Part shown: positions 39,659 to 45,903 of the stretch, in pieces | Position numbering within the stretch: the stretch's first letter is position 1 | Layout: each line of letters opens with the position of its first letter | Assembly (NCBI GenBank): GCA_028717785.1 | Contig: JAQUND010000011.1 | Coordinates: 1 to 45,903 of the forward strand | Direction: 5' to 3' | Origin: Candidatus Nanoarchaeia archaeon | Lineage (GTDB): Archaea; Nanoarchaeota; Nanoarchaeia; SCGC-AAA011-G17; JAFCDX01 | Length of the DNA: 45,903 bases | The notes under the pieces: generated by a model | Told to the model about the DNA's origin: nothing | The model's input: only the letters and a program-made list of their open reading frames with translations | The model's database searches: none | Made by a program: the position numbers and the translations under genes

Positions 39659-39955
39659 CTAATCTAGAAAACCATCAACTAATTTTAAAATTTCTTCAAT
39701 GAGTTCTTTTTTCTTCATTATTTTTCTAAAATCTTTGCCCGCCTTATGTGAACCAGGCACGACAGATTTTATTAGTTCATAATCATTTTTCTTCTTTTTC
39801 CAGACATCTAAAGTTACATTGCTTCCACTTATAGTAAAGCAAGGCTCTTCATCATGTTCTGATTTTGATTGCACAATTTGTTCTGCAATAAAACTTTCAA
39901 ATCCTTGTGTTTTATTTAAAACCTCATCGGCAATTGTTTTTACAGACTTTTTCAT
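39659..39955 (-). CDS. Small tagged protein (98 aa)
   Basis: It starts MKKSVKTIADEVLNKTQGFE, the shared helix. The rest has a beta segment (EEPCFTISGSNVTLDVWKKK) and a basic helical C terminus. No family recognised. It ends immediately before the radical-SAM gene start and overlaps the gene at 39952 by four bases (ATGA), so three genes are coupled. Confidence 0.65.
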   Translation of the reverse strand: MKKSVKTIADEVLNKTQGFESFIAEQIVQSKSEHDEEPCFTISGSNVTLDVWKKKKNDYELIKSVVPGSHKAGKDFRKIMKKKELIEEILKLVDGFLD

Positions 39956-40338
39956 ATCACCATTTTTTCAAGAATCCTGATGGGAACTTCAGCCATAATT
40001 GAAACCACTGTTGTATCAATATGCGCCTCGACATTTTCAACAGACTGATTTGGATAAATCCTGTCAAACCAAACTTTAGCTTTATCTTCAGTTCTATCGG
40101 GTATTATCTCTTTGACAATACCATTAGAATTTTCAGCAAAAGCACTAAAAGGTTCCGTGAGTCTAACTCTGTCTCCAATTACAATTTCTATATCATAAAC
40201 ATAACTTGTTGACTCAATATTTAAACGCACAGGCTGATCTAGAACTGTAAATTCTATTGTTCCTCTGCTACTATCTTCAATAACTAGTTTTGCAGAACTT
40301 ACAGTTATAGAGATAGGATCAGTTAGAATGACATCCAT
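39952..40338 (-). CDS. Beta-rich protein of unknown function (128 aa)
   Basis: Almost entirely strand-forming (DPISITVSSAKLVIEDSSRG, VYDIEIVIGDRVRLTEPFSA) with no Cys. The GDRVRL...NGIVKEII segment looks like an SH3/KOW-type barrel strand pair, but no family is clear. The start ATG overlaps the upstream stop by one base (TAATG). Confidence 0.6.
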   Translation of the reverse strand: MDVILTDPISITVSSAKLVIEDSSRGTIEFTVLDQPVRLNIESTSYVYDIEIVIGDRVRLTEPFSAFAENSNGIVKEIIPDRTEDKAKVWFDRIYPNQSVENVEAHIDTTVVSIMAEVPIRILEKMVI

Positions 40339-40589
40339 TATCTCAAACTACCAGGACGTCTTTCGCCATCAGCAATATTCAAATTCTTGTTGTCTCTCAA
40401 TCCACCAAGAATACCCATATTATAAGTGAACACAAGATTTGTAGTTTCTACAATTTTATAAATACTATGGGGAACTTGTGACAAAGGACCTGTTTTAGCA
40501 CCAGTTACTGGATTGAGATCGTTGATTTCGAAAAGTTCTTTAGGCGATGCAACACCGGCATCATATGTAACTTTTTGACGAATACCCAT
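40338..40589 (-). CDS. Small protein of unknown function (83 aa)
   Basis: I start it at the ATG at 40589 (MGIRQKVTYDAGVASPKELF), which has AAGGAGGATAAA directly upstream. A longer frame to 40634 would translate through the spacer to the promoter-like motif and is rejected. The protein is short with a Gly/Asn-rich end. No family. Coupled to the next gene by one base. Confidence 0.6.
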   Translation of the reverse strand: MGIRQKVTYDAGVASPKELFEINDLNPVTGAKTGPLSQVPHSIYKIVETTNLVFTYNMGILGGLRDNKNLNIADGERRPGSLR

Positions 40590-40636
40590 TTTATCCTCCT
40601 TAAAGGTTTTGGCAAAAACTTTTAAAGAAGACACAG

Positions 40637-40653
40637 ATAAAAACTATAGAAAA
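40637..40653 (-). promoter_or_regulatory. Candidate phage promoter motif, exact consensus
   Basis: The minus strand reads TTTTCTATAGTTTTTAT. It fills the gap just after the stop of the upstream gene (40654) and lies 47 bases upstream of the ATG at 40589. Confidence 0.6.
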
Positions 40654-41343
40654 TCAAATACTTTTGCTAACTGTGCTCAACAAATTTCTTACATTTCCTA
40701 TTTTTAATTCTTCAAGAAATTGTCGCTCTTTTATAATACGTTTTTCTGATTTTAACCAGATTCTTTCTAAAATTATTCCTTTAGAATATTTTAAAAAAGA
40801 AGCCATTCCTACACTATGAGTGTCCTTTTCTAAAAAGTAACACCACAACTTAGTTTCGCCTGTCATAGATTCATAAAATAAATCTTTTCTTGAAAGCGTA
40901 TAAGTTGTACCCTCAAAAACAAACGATTTTAATCCTACACAATTCATTTTGTATTCGACATCCGAATATACATCCTTTGCTCTTGAAACAAAAAAATCAT
41001 AAGTATCTTTATTAAAAAGCAGAGAATGTGATAAATTTATAAGACGTATTTGTTCCATTCTATCAGAACAAATTTTGCAATCACGTAAATGCTCGAGCAA
41101 CATTGTTCGTTGTTCTTCTGGTACATAAGACAAATTCTTTTCTTTAGACTCGTTATCCGAATCTTCTACGAGCATCTCTAAAAAAGGATTTGTTATATGA
41201 CCAAACTCAAAAAGATAAGAAACTATTTTTTGTTCTGTCTTGCAACGAGGACAGATTACGACAAATTCTTCTTTTATATTGTTCCAAGTGTTTCTATCGA
41301 CATCATTAATAGAAAGTAAAGTTTTACAAGTATTACATCTCAT
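40654..41343 (-). CDS. Two-zinc-motif protein, part similar to anti-sigma zinc fingers (229 aa)
   Basis: Residues 1-35 form a zinc ribbon (MRCNTCKTLLS and ICPRCKTEQ; C3, C6, C31, C34). Residues ~75-98 (EEQRTMLLEHLRDCKICSDR) match the H-x3-C-x2-C pattern of zf-HC2 domains found in anti-sigma factors. The remainder (YDFFVSRAKDVYSDVEYKMN, CYFLEKDTHSVGMASFLKYS) is mixed alpha/beta and unrecognised. An anti-sigma-like or RNA polymerase-directed role is possible but unproven. The start ATG and the GIY-YIG gene's stop overlap slightly at 41343. Confidence 0.65.
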   Translation of the reverse strand: MRCNTCKTLLSINDVDRNTWNNIKEEFVVICPRCKTEQKIVSYLFEFGHITNPFLEMLVEDSDNESKEKNLSYVPEEQRTMLLEHLRDCKICSDRMEQIRLINLSHSLLFNKDTYDFFVSRAKDVYSDVEYKMNCVGLKSFVFEGTTYTLSRKDLFYESMTGETKLWCYFLEKDTHSVGMASFLKYSKGIILERIWLKSEKRIIKERQFLEELKIGNVRNLLSTVSKSI

Positions 41344-41915
41344 TATTTCACCATATATTTTTTTTGAAATTCAATCTTAAATTGTCTTGCTTCTTCTTGA
41401 GAACCGATTTTAGAATCGACAAGTTTTACAGGTCTTCTTTCTTTTGATTTTGTATAAGGCGAACCGCTACCACCATTATGGTATTTTATTGCATTTTCTA
41501 AATTTATTGTTACACCACAATAAAATGTCAGATCCTTGCATTGTAGGACATAAGCAGTATATTGTGGTTCTTGTTGCTCGATTTGAATAGGAGTTTCAAA
41601 ATTAGATTGTTGTTTAGATTGCTCAGGTTGTTTTTTTATTTCAATAACTTCTTCACTTATTTTTGGCAATTCAGCTTTTTCAGTCTTTAATTCAACTGGC
41701 TCGACTACAGGCTCTACAATAGGAAAATCAAATTTTGAAATATCACATTTTATTGAAAGAAGCGAAACGCATTTTCTACAAACCAAAATACTTGGTGTGA
41801 CCTTTAAAATCTTAAAACCCACATCATGCTGTTTATACGGTTCAGGACATCCTCTTGAACAATATAAATATTTTTTAAGTCTTCCTGAATCATCTGTGTA
41901 AAAAAATTCTTTCAT
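41343..41915 (-). CDS. GIY-YIG domain protein with altered catalytic motif (190 aa)
   Basis: The start is at the ATG at 41915, which overlaps the DUF932 stop by four bases (ATGA). A longer frame to 41978 would overlap that gene by 67 bases. Residues ~1-65 hold Cys pairs (YCSRGC and CRKCVSL). A Pro/Glu/Gln-rich linker follows (~70-120). Residues ~120-190 match the single-domain GIY-YIG/YhbQ type: YTAYVLQCKDLTFYCGVT, KYHNGGSGSPYT, then ERRPVKLVD and EEARQFKIEF. The Arg normally found three or four residues before the His (as in ERRxxxH) is absent (NLENAIKYH), so nuclease activity is doubtful. Confidence 0.75.
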   Translation of the reverse strand: MKEFFYTDDSGRLKKYLYCSRGCPEPYKQHDVGFKILKVTPSILVCRKCVSLLSIKCDISKFDFPIVEPVVEPVELKTEKAELPKISEEVIEIKKQPEQSKQQSNFETPIQIEQQEPQYTAYVLQCKDLTFYCGVTINLENAIKYHNGGSGSPYTKSKERRPVKLVDSKIGSQEEARQFKIEFQKKYMVK

Positions 41916-42835
41916 AATTTGATTAATGTCGAAACCGACTCCCAAGCTTTTTGTTTTAAAAGCAAACCATTTCCCCAAAATAGGGATTCTAAATGATTTG
42001 AAATTTTTTCTGAATGACTTGAACCTTTTGACAATCTTTCATAATCGATGTAATTTACGACAGAACAAAACCATGACCAAGCAGAAGTAGAGTTAGAAAA
42101 TTTTTTGCTTTCAAAATTGTGTTGTTGTCTGATTTTTTCTAAATTGTTTTTTGTTCTCGTTGATTCAAGGCTATACGTCGAAAAAACGCTTTCAATAAAC
42201 ATTTCAATTTTTTTTGTATCGAAAACAGATTTATATAATTTTAAAATCGACTCCTCAAATTTTTGATAAAATCTGTCAGCTAAATCGAATATTTTTTTTG
42301 AATCGTCTATTCGTTGATAGACTTTGCCTACATGACGTAATGCTATTCCTTGTTCAACTCTTTTCCCAAAAGAAATATTCAATAAAGTTTGAGTAGATTT
42401 TCTTATAGGCAAAAAATAAGCTCGAATCGCTCCTCTACCATCATGAGCATTTGAAAAAAGAATAAATTTCTCTATTACATCTTTTGATGGTAATGTTATT
42501 TCATCATTTAATTTTATAAGCAACCAAATTTTTTCACCTTTTCCTATAAAACCAGCTGCATGAAATGAAGCAGAACCATTCTGTATTGATTTATCTAAAA
42601 AAGAAAAAACATTTATATTCTGAATGCTCTTATAAGACGAATTGACAATTCCTAGAACATCATTCGTATCTGTTCGTACAATTGCAACTTTTCCATCAAT
42701 TTTCTGTCCATCAACAACTTGAATTCTTTTTGATTCTACTGTCCAATTCAACTTTGCTTTTTGCATTGCATTAGCTGATGTTTTTGTTGTCTTGGGCAGT
42801 GTAATCCCAAACTCTCCCCAAATTTTTCTAGACAT
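41912..42835 (-). CDS. DUF932 phage/plasmid-like protein (307 aa)
   Basis: The length and several segments fit the DUF932 family: VAIVRTDTNDVLGIVNSSYK, SFHAAGFIGKGEKIWLLIKL, FILFSNAHDGRGAIRAYFLP and RHVGKVYQRI. DUF932 proteins are widespread in phages and plasmids. Their function is not settled; some are linked to plasmid maintenance. The stop overlaps the GIY-YIG ATG (ATGA). It is preceded by an intergenic gap of about 60 bases. Confidence 0.85.
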   Translation of the reverse strand: MSRKIWGEFGITLPKTTKTSANAMQKAKLNWTVESKRIQVVDGQKIDGKVAIVRTDTNDVLGIVNSSYKSIQNINVFSFLDKSIQNGSASFHAAGFIGKGEKIWLLIKLNDEITLPSKDVIEKFILFSNAHDGRGAIRAYFLPIRKSTQTLLNISFGKRVEQGIALRHVGKVYQRIDDSKKIFDLADRFYQKFEESILKLYKSVFDTKKIEMFIESVFSTYSLESTRTKNNLEKIRQQHNFESKKFSNSTSAWSWFCSVVNYIDYERLSKGSSHSEKISNHLESLFWGNGLLLKQKAWESVSTLIKL

Positions 42836-42895
42836 AAAAACTCCATCTTATCTAAATTTGCTTAATAATATTATAAAGAAATCCAAACAAGTGTT

Positions 42896-43036
42896 TCATT
42901 GTTCAAAATTAATTTCATCATCAGCAAATAATTCTTCTTCATCCAAAATGCTATCTGTTCCCTCGAATTCGTCATCATTGTCATTGATGTCATCATCGTT
43001 AAATAGAATTTTATAAATATCATCGTCTTCTGTCAT
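42896..43036 (-). CDS. Very acidic mini-protein (46 aa)
   Basis: From the ATG at 43036 the frame encodes 46 residues, MTEDDDIYKILFNDDDINDN and onward to EEELFADDEINFEQ, about half Asp and Glu. AGAGGA precedes the ATG. Small acidic phage proteins sometimes mimic DNA or bind host polymerase or nuclease, but nothing here proves it. A promoter-like motif lies 39 bases upstream. Confidence 0.65.
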   Translation of the reverse strand: MTEDDDIYKILFNDDDINDNDDEFEGTDSILDEEELFADDEINFEQ

Positions 43037-43075
43037 ATTTTCCTCTTTCTAAAAACTGTGTTTTATTTTCACAAG

Positions 43076-43092
43076 ATATAACGTTTAGAAAA
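43076..43092 (-). promoter_or_regulatory. Candidate promoter motif in the divergent region
   Basis: The minus strand reads TTTTCTAAACGTTATAT, a 17-base variant of the consensus. It lies between the divergent genes at 43036 (minus) and 43143 (plus). A looser plus-strand stretch (TTTTTAGCTTTTAAAT at about 43099-43114) may serve the plus genes. Confidence 0.4.
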
Positions 43093-43142
43093 TTTTCCCT
43101 TTTTAGCTTTTAAATTGTAGGATTTAACAAAGGAGGATCAAG

Positions 43143-43325
43143 ATGAAAAAAGATTTAATTTATGTTACGACCTGCGAAAACTGTATTCATTCAGATTTCT
43201 GTTGTATATTAAATTCTTACACTTGCAATAATTTTATTCCCACCATTGATTCTAATTATAGATATGTACTAGATCCAAATTTATTTGAAATAGAAAAACA
43301 AAATTTTGCATTGTATTTATTATGA
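43143..43325 (+). CDS. Small Cys-rich protein (60 aa)
   Basis: A plus-strand frame with a perfect AAAGGAGG ribosome binding site 6 bases before the ATG. The 60-residue product has TTCENCIHSDFCCILNSYTC, with C11, C14, C20, C21 and C28, a likely metal-binding knuckle. No family recognised. It leads a three-gene island transcribed opposite to the rest. Confidence 0.75.
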   Translation: MKKDLIYVTTCENCIHSDFCCILNSYTCNNFIPTIDSNYRYVLDPNLFEIEKQNFALYLL

Positions 43326-43366
43326 TCGAAAATTAGAAAATTAAATTAAATCTAATTGAAGATTAT

Positions 43367-43636
43367 ATGACACATATTAAAGATATTAATGCTCTACGCA
43401 CATCTTGTTCCTACACTGGAGCTTTTTTAGACCCTTTCAGTGAACAAAAACTTATCCCATTAAAAAAGAAACTTGTCAAAAAAGCAATAAAACAATACAA
43501 AAATGTAACGGCTTGTAGCCCATTCTGTTTTCAGCTTCATGAACAAAAACTTCTCTTCTGGTTCAACCATAACGAAACTACTAAAACTTTATCCCATACA
43601 ATCAAAGCTTCTATAGTTTCATCTATAACTTTTTAG
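43367..43636 (+). CDS. Small basic protein of unknown function (89 aa)
   Basis: A plus-strand frame of 89 residues (MTHIKDINALRTSCSYTGAF, then KLIPLKKKLVKKAIKQYKN) with a TGAAGA stretch before the ATG. Three Cys and a helical Lys-rich middle are visible. Unrecognised. The ribosome binding site is weak, so it may be read from the previous transcript. Confidence 0.5.
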   Translation: MTHIKDINALRTSCSYTGAFLDPFSEQKLIPLKKKLVKKAIKQYKNVTACSPFCFQLHEQKLLFWFNHNETTKTLSHTIKASIVSSITF

Positions 43637-43668
43637 TTCTTTCCAATTCAAATAATTAAAAATGCTTT

Positions 43669-44514
43669 ATGAACTACAAATGCAAAGTCTGCTCTTGGAC
43701 AGGCACAAGAGGTGATTTAGTACTAGACAAAATTAACTCAAACTCAAATTATGACAATCATAATCATTTGAGACATCCCGACACCTTCAGCACTGATTTC
43801 AGCTATATACTCAATGTTCAAAATTGGTGCTACTGTCCAAATTGTTTCAACATGTTTCCAATACCCAGATCTGAAACAGTCCTTTCGCTTGTACATCGTG
43901 GCTCAGTAATCTCTATTGTCACTAATAATCCATTCCATAGAGGCCCAACATTCTTACATCTCGGAAGAATTCTTGATTTTGTTGTAGGAGAAAGAAATAT
44001 ATCATTTCTCGGATATAAAGCCCTTGAACATTTTCCTTTCAATCTTAATATGATTCTCAGCACTACTCCAGAATTAGAATTTGAATCAAAAATCGTCTTG
44101 AAGATTGTCCACTATTTTCATAAACAACATTTTAATTGTGAAGCACGAGACTATGACGATTATAAGCTTTTTGGGAGATGGGGTATTATTATGAAAAATA
44201 CTTATCCACTAAGAAGTTGTTCACTTTGTGCTAGAATTCATGATTATGAGACAAAAAAATCAAATGGTTGGCCACTGTCAGTCAAAGCAATTGATAGAAT
44301 AAAAATGGATACTTTTAAAAGTCTTGCAAATGTGCCATTAAACACAAACAATAAATTCAATAAAATCTTTAATCCGCAAAATATTGTAGAAAAACCACAA
44401 ATCTGTTGTTGCAACGAAATAAGCAAGAAACCAAATGAATTTTGCTCTATTCATAATATTGCTGACATTGTTGGTACTGCATCACCAAGCAATTTAGCAA
44501 GTCTAAATTTCTAA
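43669..44514 (+). CDS. Cys-rich zinc-finger protein (281 aa)
   Basis: Plus-strand protein beginning MNYKCKVCSWTGTRGDLVLD, with CYCPNC near residue 60, CSLCARIH near 183 and CCCNEIS...CSIH near 250, giving several possible zinc-binding sets. The body (ISIVTNNPFHRGPTFLHLGR, FPFNLNMILSTTPELEF) is not a family I recognise. It ends convergently with the MazG-NMNAT gene, and their stop codons overlap in the four bases CTAA (44511-44514). No clear ribosome binding site is seen before the ATG. Confidence 0.6.
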   Translation: MNYKCKVCSWTGTRGDLVLDKINSNSNYDNHNHLRHPDTFSTDFSYILNVQNWCYCPNCFNMFPIPRSETVLSLVHRGSVISIVTNNPFHRGPTFLHLGRILDFVVGERNISFLGYKALEHFPFNLNMILSTTPELEFESKIVLKIVHYFHKQHFNCEARDYDDYKLFGRWGIIMKNTYPLRSCSLCARIHDYETKKSNGWPLSVKAIDRIKMDTFKSLANVPLNTNNKFNKIFNPQNIVEKPQICCCNEISKKPNEFCSIHNIADIVGTASPSNLASLNF

Positions 44515-45386
44515 ATCTTATAAAGACCTTTAGACTTAATATATTCGATAACGTCTTTATCCAAATAAGATGCAACAGTTTCAAAATTTCCAACACCACA
44601 ACATTCTCTTAATCTTGTCGAATTAACCTCCACCGGCGGAACATCAGGATCTATATATCTATGTGGCTGTTTTAAACACCATTCAGCACCTTCGAAAACA
44701 TAACCTTGTCTATTAATCACAACAAATGGTACAATCTTCAAAAGATCTTCATAATTAGACCACTGTGTTATTGTATTTGCATTATCAAGCCCAATCATTA
44801 AACTAAAAGAGAAAAAATCCTTATAAACAGGGTCATTCATTAACAACTTCATAAAATGATATGTCTCACCCTGAAATTCATGTGTTATTTCATAATCAAA
44901 AACTCTTATTCGAGCATCAACCCTTGCTGCTATACGACACATCTCTAAACGATCTTCAGCGCTTGCAAGATCTTTACCATAAAGATGCTTATAACAAGGG
45001 GTCAACCACACTTCATCAAAATCGCTACTATGATTCAAAACTATTTGAGCAGCTTCAATATGCCCATTATGAATCATATTGAATGCTCCGCCCTGAATCA
45101 CTACACGACGTTTTCTACCCAAAGTCTTATATTGTTTCTGACGCCGCTTTATTTTTGCCAATGTCCCCTGAATCACATCTTCAAGTTCCCAACCATTTTC
45201 ATTACACGATTGAATCGCAGAACAAAGAAGATCGCCTGTCTCTTCTTTCATTCCACGTATATCGACTGTTCTCGATAACTCAATTGCTTCTCCAAGTATA
45301 TCATTATGCCGCTCACGCAAAGAACTATGCCCGAACGACTCAACAAAAAGCTCGTCTATCGTTTTTTGCAATTCTTTTGTATCCAT
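44511..45386 (-). CDS. MazG-like pyrophosphohydrolase fused to nicotinamide/nicotinate-nucleotide adenylyltransferase (291 aa)
   Basis: The start is at the ATG at 45386, preceded by AAAGGGA; a longer frame upstream to 45455 is likely untranslated. Residues ~1-90 follow the MazG helix pattern: GEAIELSRTVD and MKEETGDLLCSA give E33, E36, E48, E49 and D52 in the EExxD-type metal set, for hydrolysing nucleoside triphosphates or ppGpp-like substrates. Residues ~95-291 are a NadD/NadM-like adenylyltransferase: VVIQGGAFNMIHNGHIEAAQ (GxFxPxHxGH) and VEVNSTRLRECC near the end. It would make NAD+ or its acid form from mononucleotide. Phage NAD-synthesis enzymes can offset NAD-depleting host defences; whether this one does is unknown. 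The fusion is unusual. Confidence 0.88.
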   Translation of the reverse strand: MDTKELQKTIDELFVESFGHSSLRERHNDILGEAIELSRTVDIRGMKEETGDLLCSAIQSCNENGWELEDVIQGTLAKIKRRQKQYKTLGRKRRVVIQGGAFNMIHNGHIEAAQIVLNHSSDFDEVWLTPCYKHLYGKDLASAEDRLEMCRIAARVDARIRVFDYEITHEFQGETYHFMKLLMNDPVYKDFFSFSLMIGLDNANTITQWSNYEDLLKIVPFVVINRQGYVFEGAEWCLKQPHRYIDPDVPPVEVNSTRLRECCGVGNFETVASYLDKDVIEYIKSKGLYKI

Positions 45387-45446
45387 ACATTCCCTTTCTA
45401 AAATATCTTCAATATAATTACTTTTTATGCACCAGGGTTCTATATA

Positions 45447-45493
45447 CAAAAACAATTATAGCTAGCACAACTATATGTTGACTAGCTTTATTG
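45447..45493 (-). terminator. Imperfect hairpin after the RRM gene
   Basis: On the minus strand AGCTAG/CTAGCT with flanking CAAT/ATTG helices and a small internal loop is followed by TTTTTG. It could end the RRM/tRNA transcript. The stem is weak and imperfect. Confidence 0.4.
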
Positions 45494-45509
45494 TATGTGA
45501 GTTACTTGT

Positions 45510-45788
45510 TTATCTGCGGTAAGGAGGTCTGTTCCCTGCGGGTCTTCTTTCCTGTTCTCTGGCAGCTGATACTGACAACTGACGCCCTTCGATTGAAGAT
45601 TGCGAACCTTCTGACAATGCTCTGTCTGCATTATCCAATTCGACAAAACCAAAACCACGTGACCGCCCTGTATCGCGATCCATAATAACTTTTGCAGACA
45701 TGACACTTCCATACTGTTCAAAATGTCTCTGCAGAGCAGCATCATCCGTGCTAAACGGAAGATTCCCTACATAAATCTTCTGACTCAC
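45510..45788 (-). CDS. RRM-type RNA-binding protein (92 aa)
   Basis: A single RNA-recognition motif with RNP2 IYVGNLPF near the start and RNP1 RGFGFVEL near residue 50, followed by a short Arg/Pro-rich tail (EQERRPAGNRPPYRR), as in small glycine- or arginine-tailed bacterial RNA-binding proteins. The start is a GTG at 45788, 5 bases after GGAGG; an upstream GTG would place that GGAGG inside the coding sequence. The gene is less AT-rich than its neighbours, suggesting a cellular origin or recent acquisition. It lies directly downstream of the tRNA. Confidence 0.9.
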   Translation of the reverse strand: MSQKIYVGNLPFSTDDAALQRHFEQYGSVMSAKVIMDRDTGRSRGFGFVELDNADRALSEGSQSSIEGRQLSVSAAREQERRPAGNRPPYRR

Positions 45789-45819
45789 AAGAACCTCCAC
45801 TAACGTTAATAATGAAAAA

Positions 45820-45893
45820 TACCCCGTGCAGGACTCAAACCTGCGACCCTCTGCTTAGAAGGCAGATGCTCTATTCAACTGAGCTAACGGGGC
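45820..45893 (-). tRNA. tRNA-Arg (anticodon UCU)
   Basis: A complete cloverleaf reads on the minus strand. The acceptor arm is GCCCCGT with ACGGGGT (one G.U), the D arm is GCTC...GAGC, the anticodon loop is CTTCTAA with anticodon TCT, and the T arm is GCAGG...CCTGC. The discriminator is A and CCA is not encoded. It decodes AGA, the Arg codon favoured by most AT-rich genes here. Confidence 0.95.
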
Positions 45894-45903
45894 AAAGTTT
45901 CAT

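Noticed and set aside
42792..43016. Plus-strand 74-residue frame opposite the acidic mini-protein
   Set aside because: It reads the complement of the Asp/Glu-rich gene, giving Ser/Asn runs, and has no ribosome binding site.
1..45903. Integrated prophage with attachment sites
   Set aside because: No integrase, repressor or direct-repeat ends were found, and tRNA-Arg at the right edge shows no duplicated 3' end within the window.

Overview
The window is a piece of a large, AT-rich tailed-phage genome (Caudoviricetes). The evidence is a complete head-morphogenesis block (terminase large subunit, portal, prohead protease, scaffold-like protein, capsid-like protein, decoration-like protein) followed by fibre and baseplate-like genes. 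The virion set and the large DNA-metabolism set suggest a large lytic myovirus, but tail type and host are inferred only. No integrase, attachment site or bacterial housekeeping block is visible. A SpoVG-family gene, a B12-type ribonucleotide reductase, a radical-SAM activase and an RRM protein point to an unidentified, possibly anaerobic bacterial host.

Layout. Almost everything is on the minus strand, so transcription runs from high to low coordinates. From right to left: a tRNA-Arg(UCU), an RRM protein and a MazG-NMNAT fusion (44.5-45.9 kb); a small plus-strand island of three Cys-rich proteins (43.1-44.5 kb); regulatory and unknown genes including a DUF932 protein, a GIY-YIG protein, a double zinc-finger protein, a radical-SAM activase and SpoVG (38-43 kb); nucleic-acid metabolism, with a Ski2-like helicase carrying topoisomerase zinc ribbons, a frameshifted metallophosphoesterase, class II RNR, dUTPase and DNA ligase (29-38 kb); a tightly coupled run with AAA+ ATPase, M15 endolysin, cupin, LigD-type polymerase, holin-like protein and a LigD-type phosphoesterase fused to a nucleotidyltransferase (23.5-29 kb); a SLOG protein, uracil-DNA glycosylase, three zinc-ribbon proteins and a sigma-like protein (20-23.5 kb); head genes (5-20 kb); and baseplate/fibre genes ending in a collagen-like fibre that runs off the left edge (1-5 kb).

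How it may work together. The three activities of bacterial LigD (polymerase, 3'-phosphoesterase, ATP-dependent ligase) are present as three separate genes within about 7 kb, with no Ku gene seen. This looks like a split, Ku-less DNA end-processing and ligation set. A 17-base motif (minus strand TTTTCTAWAGTTTTTAT) recurs about eleven times, always upstream of a minus-strand gene and in the same orientation, and is a candidate phage promoter. A sigma-like protein encoded next to the terminase is a candidate reader. Seven proteins carry a short helix of the form [I/V][A/T]xE[I/L/V]L, six of them at the N terminus; this may be a sorting or capsid-targeting tag. Two PD-(D/E)XK/NUMOD3 homing-endonuclease-like genes lie among the head genes, one intact and one decayed.

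Intergenic space is small. The only gap near 300 bases (10526-10824) holds the decayed endonuclease. Several genes are too short, partial or frameshifted to appear as ordinary long reading frames (1-1822, 21245-21415, 31458-31616, 34408-34554, 42896-43036, and the 5' part of 34683-35239) and were found by reading the sequence directly.
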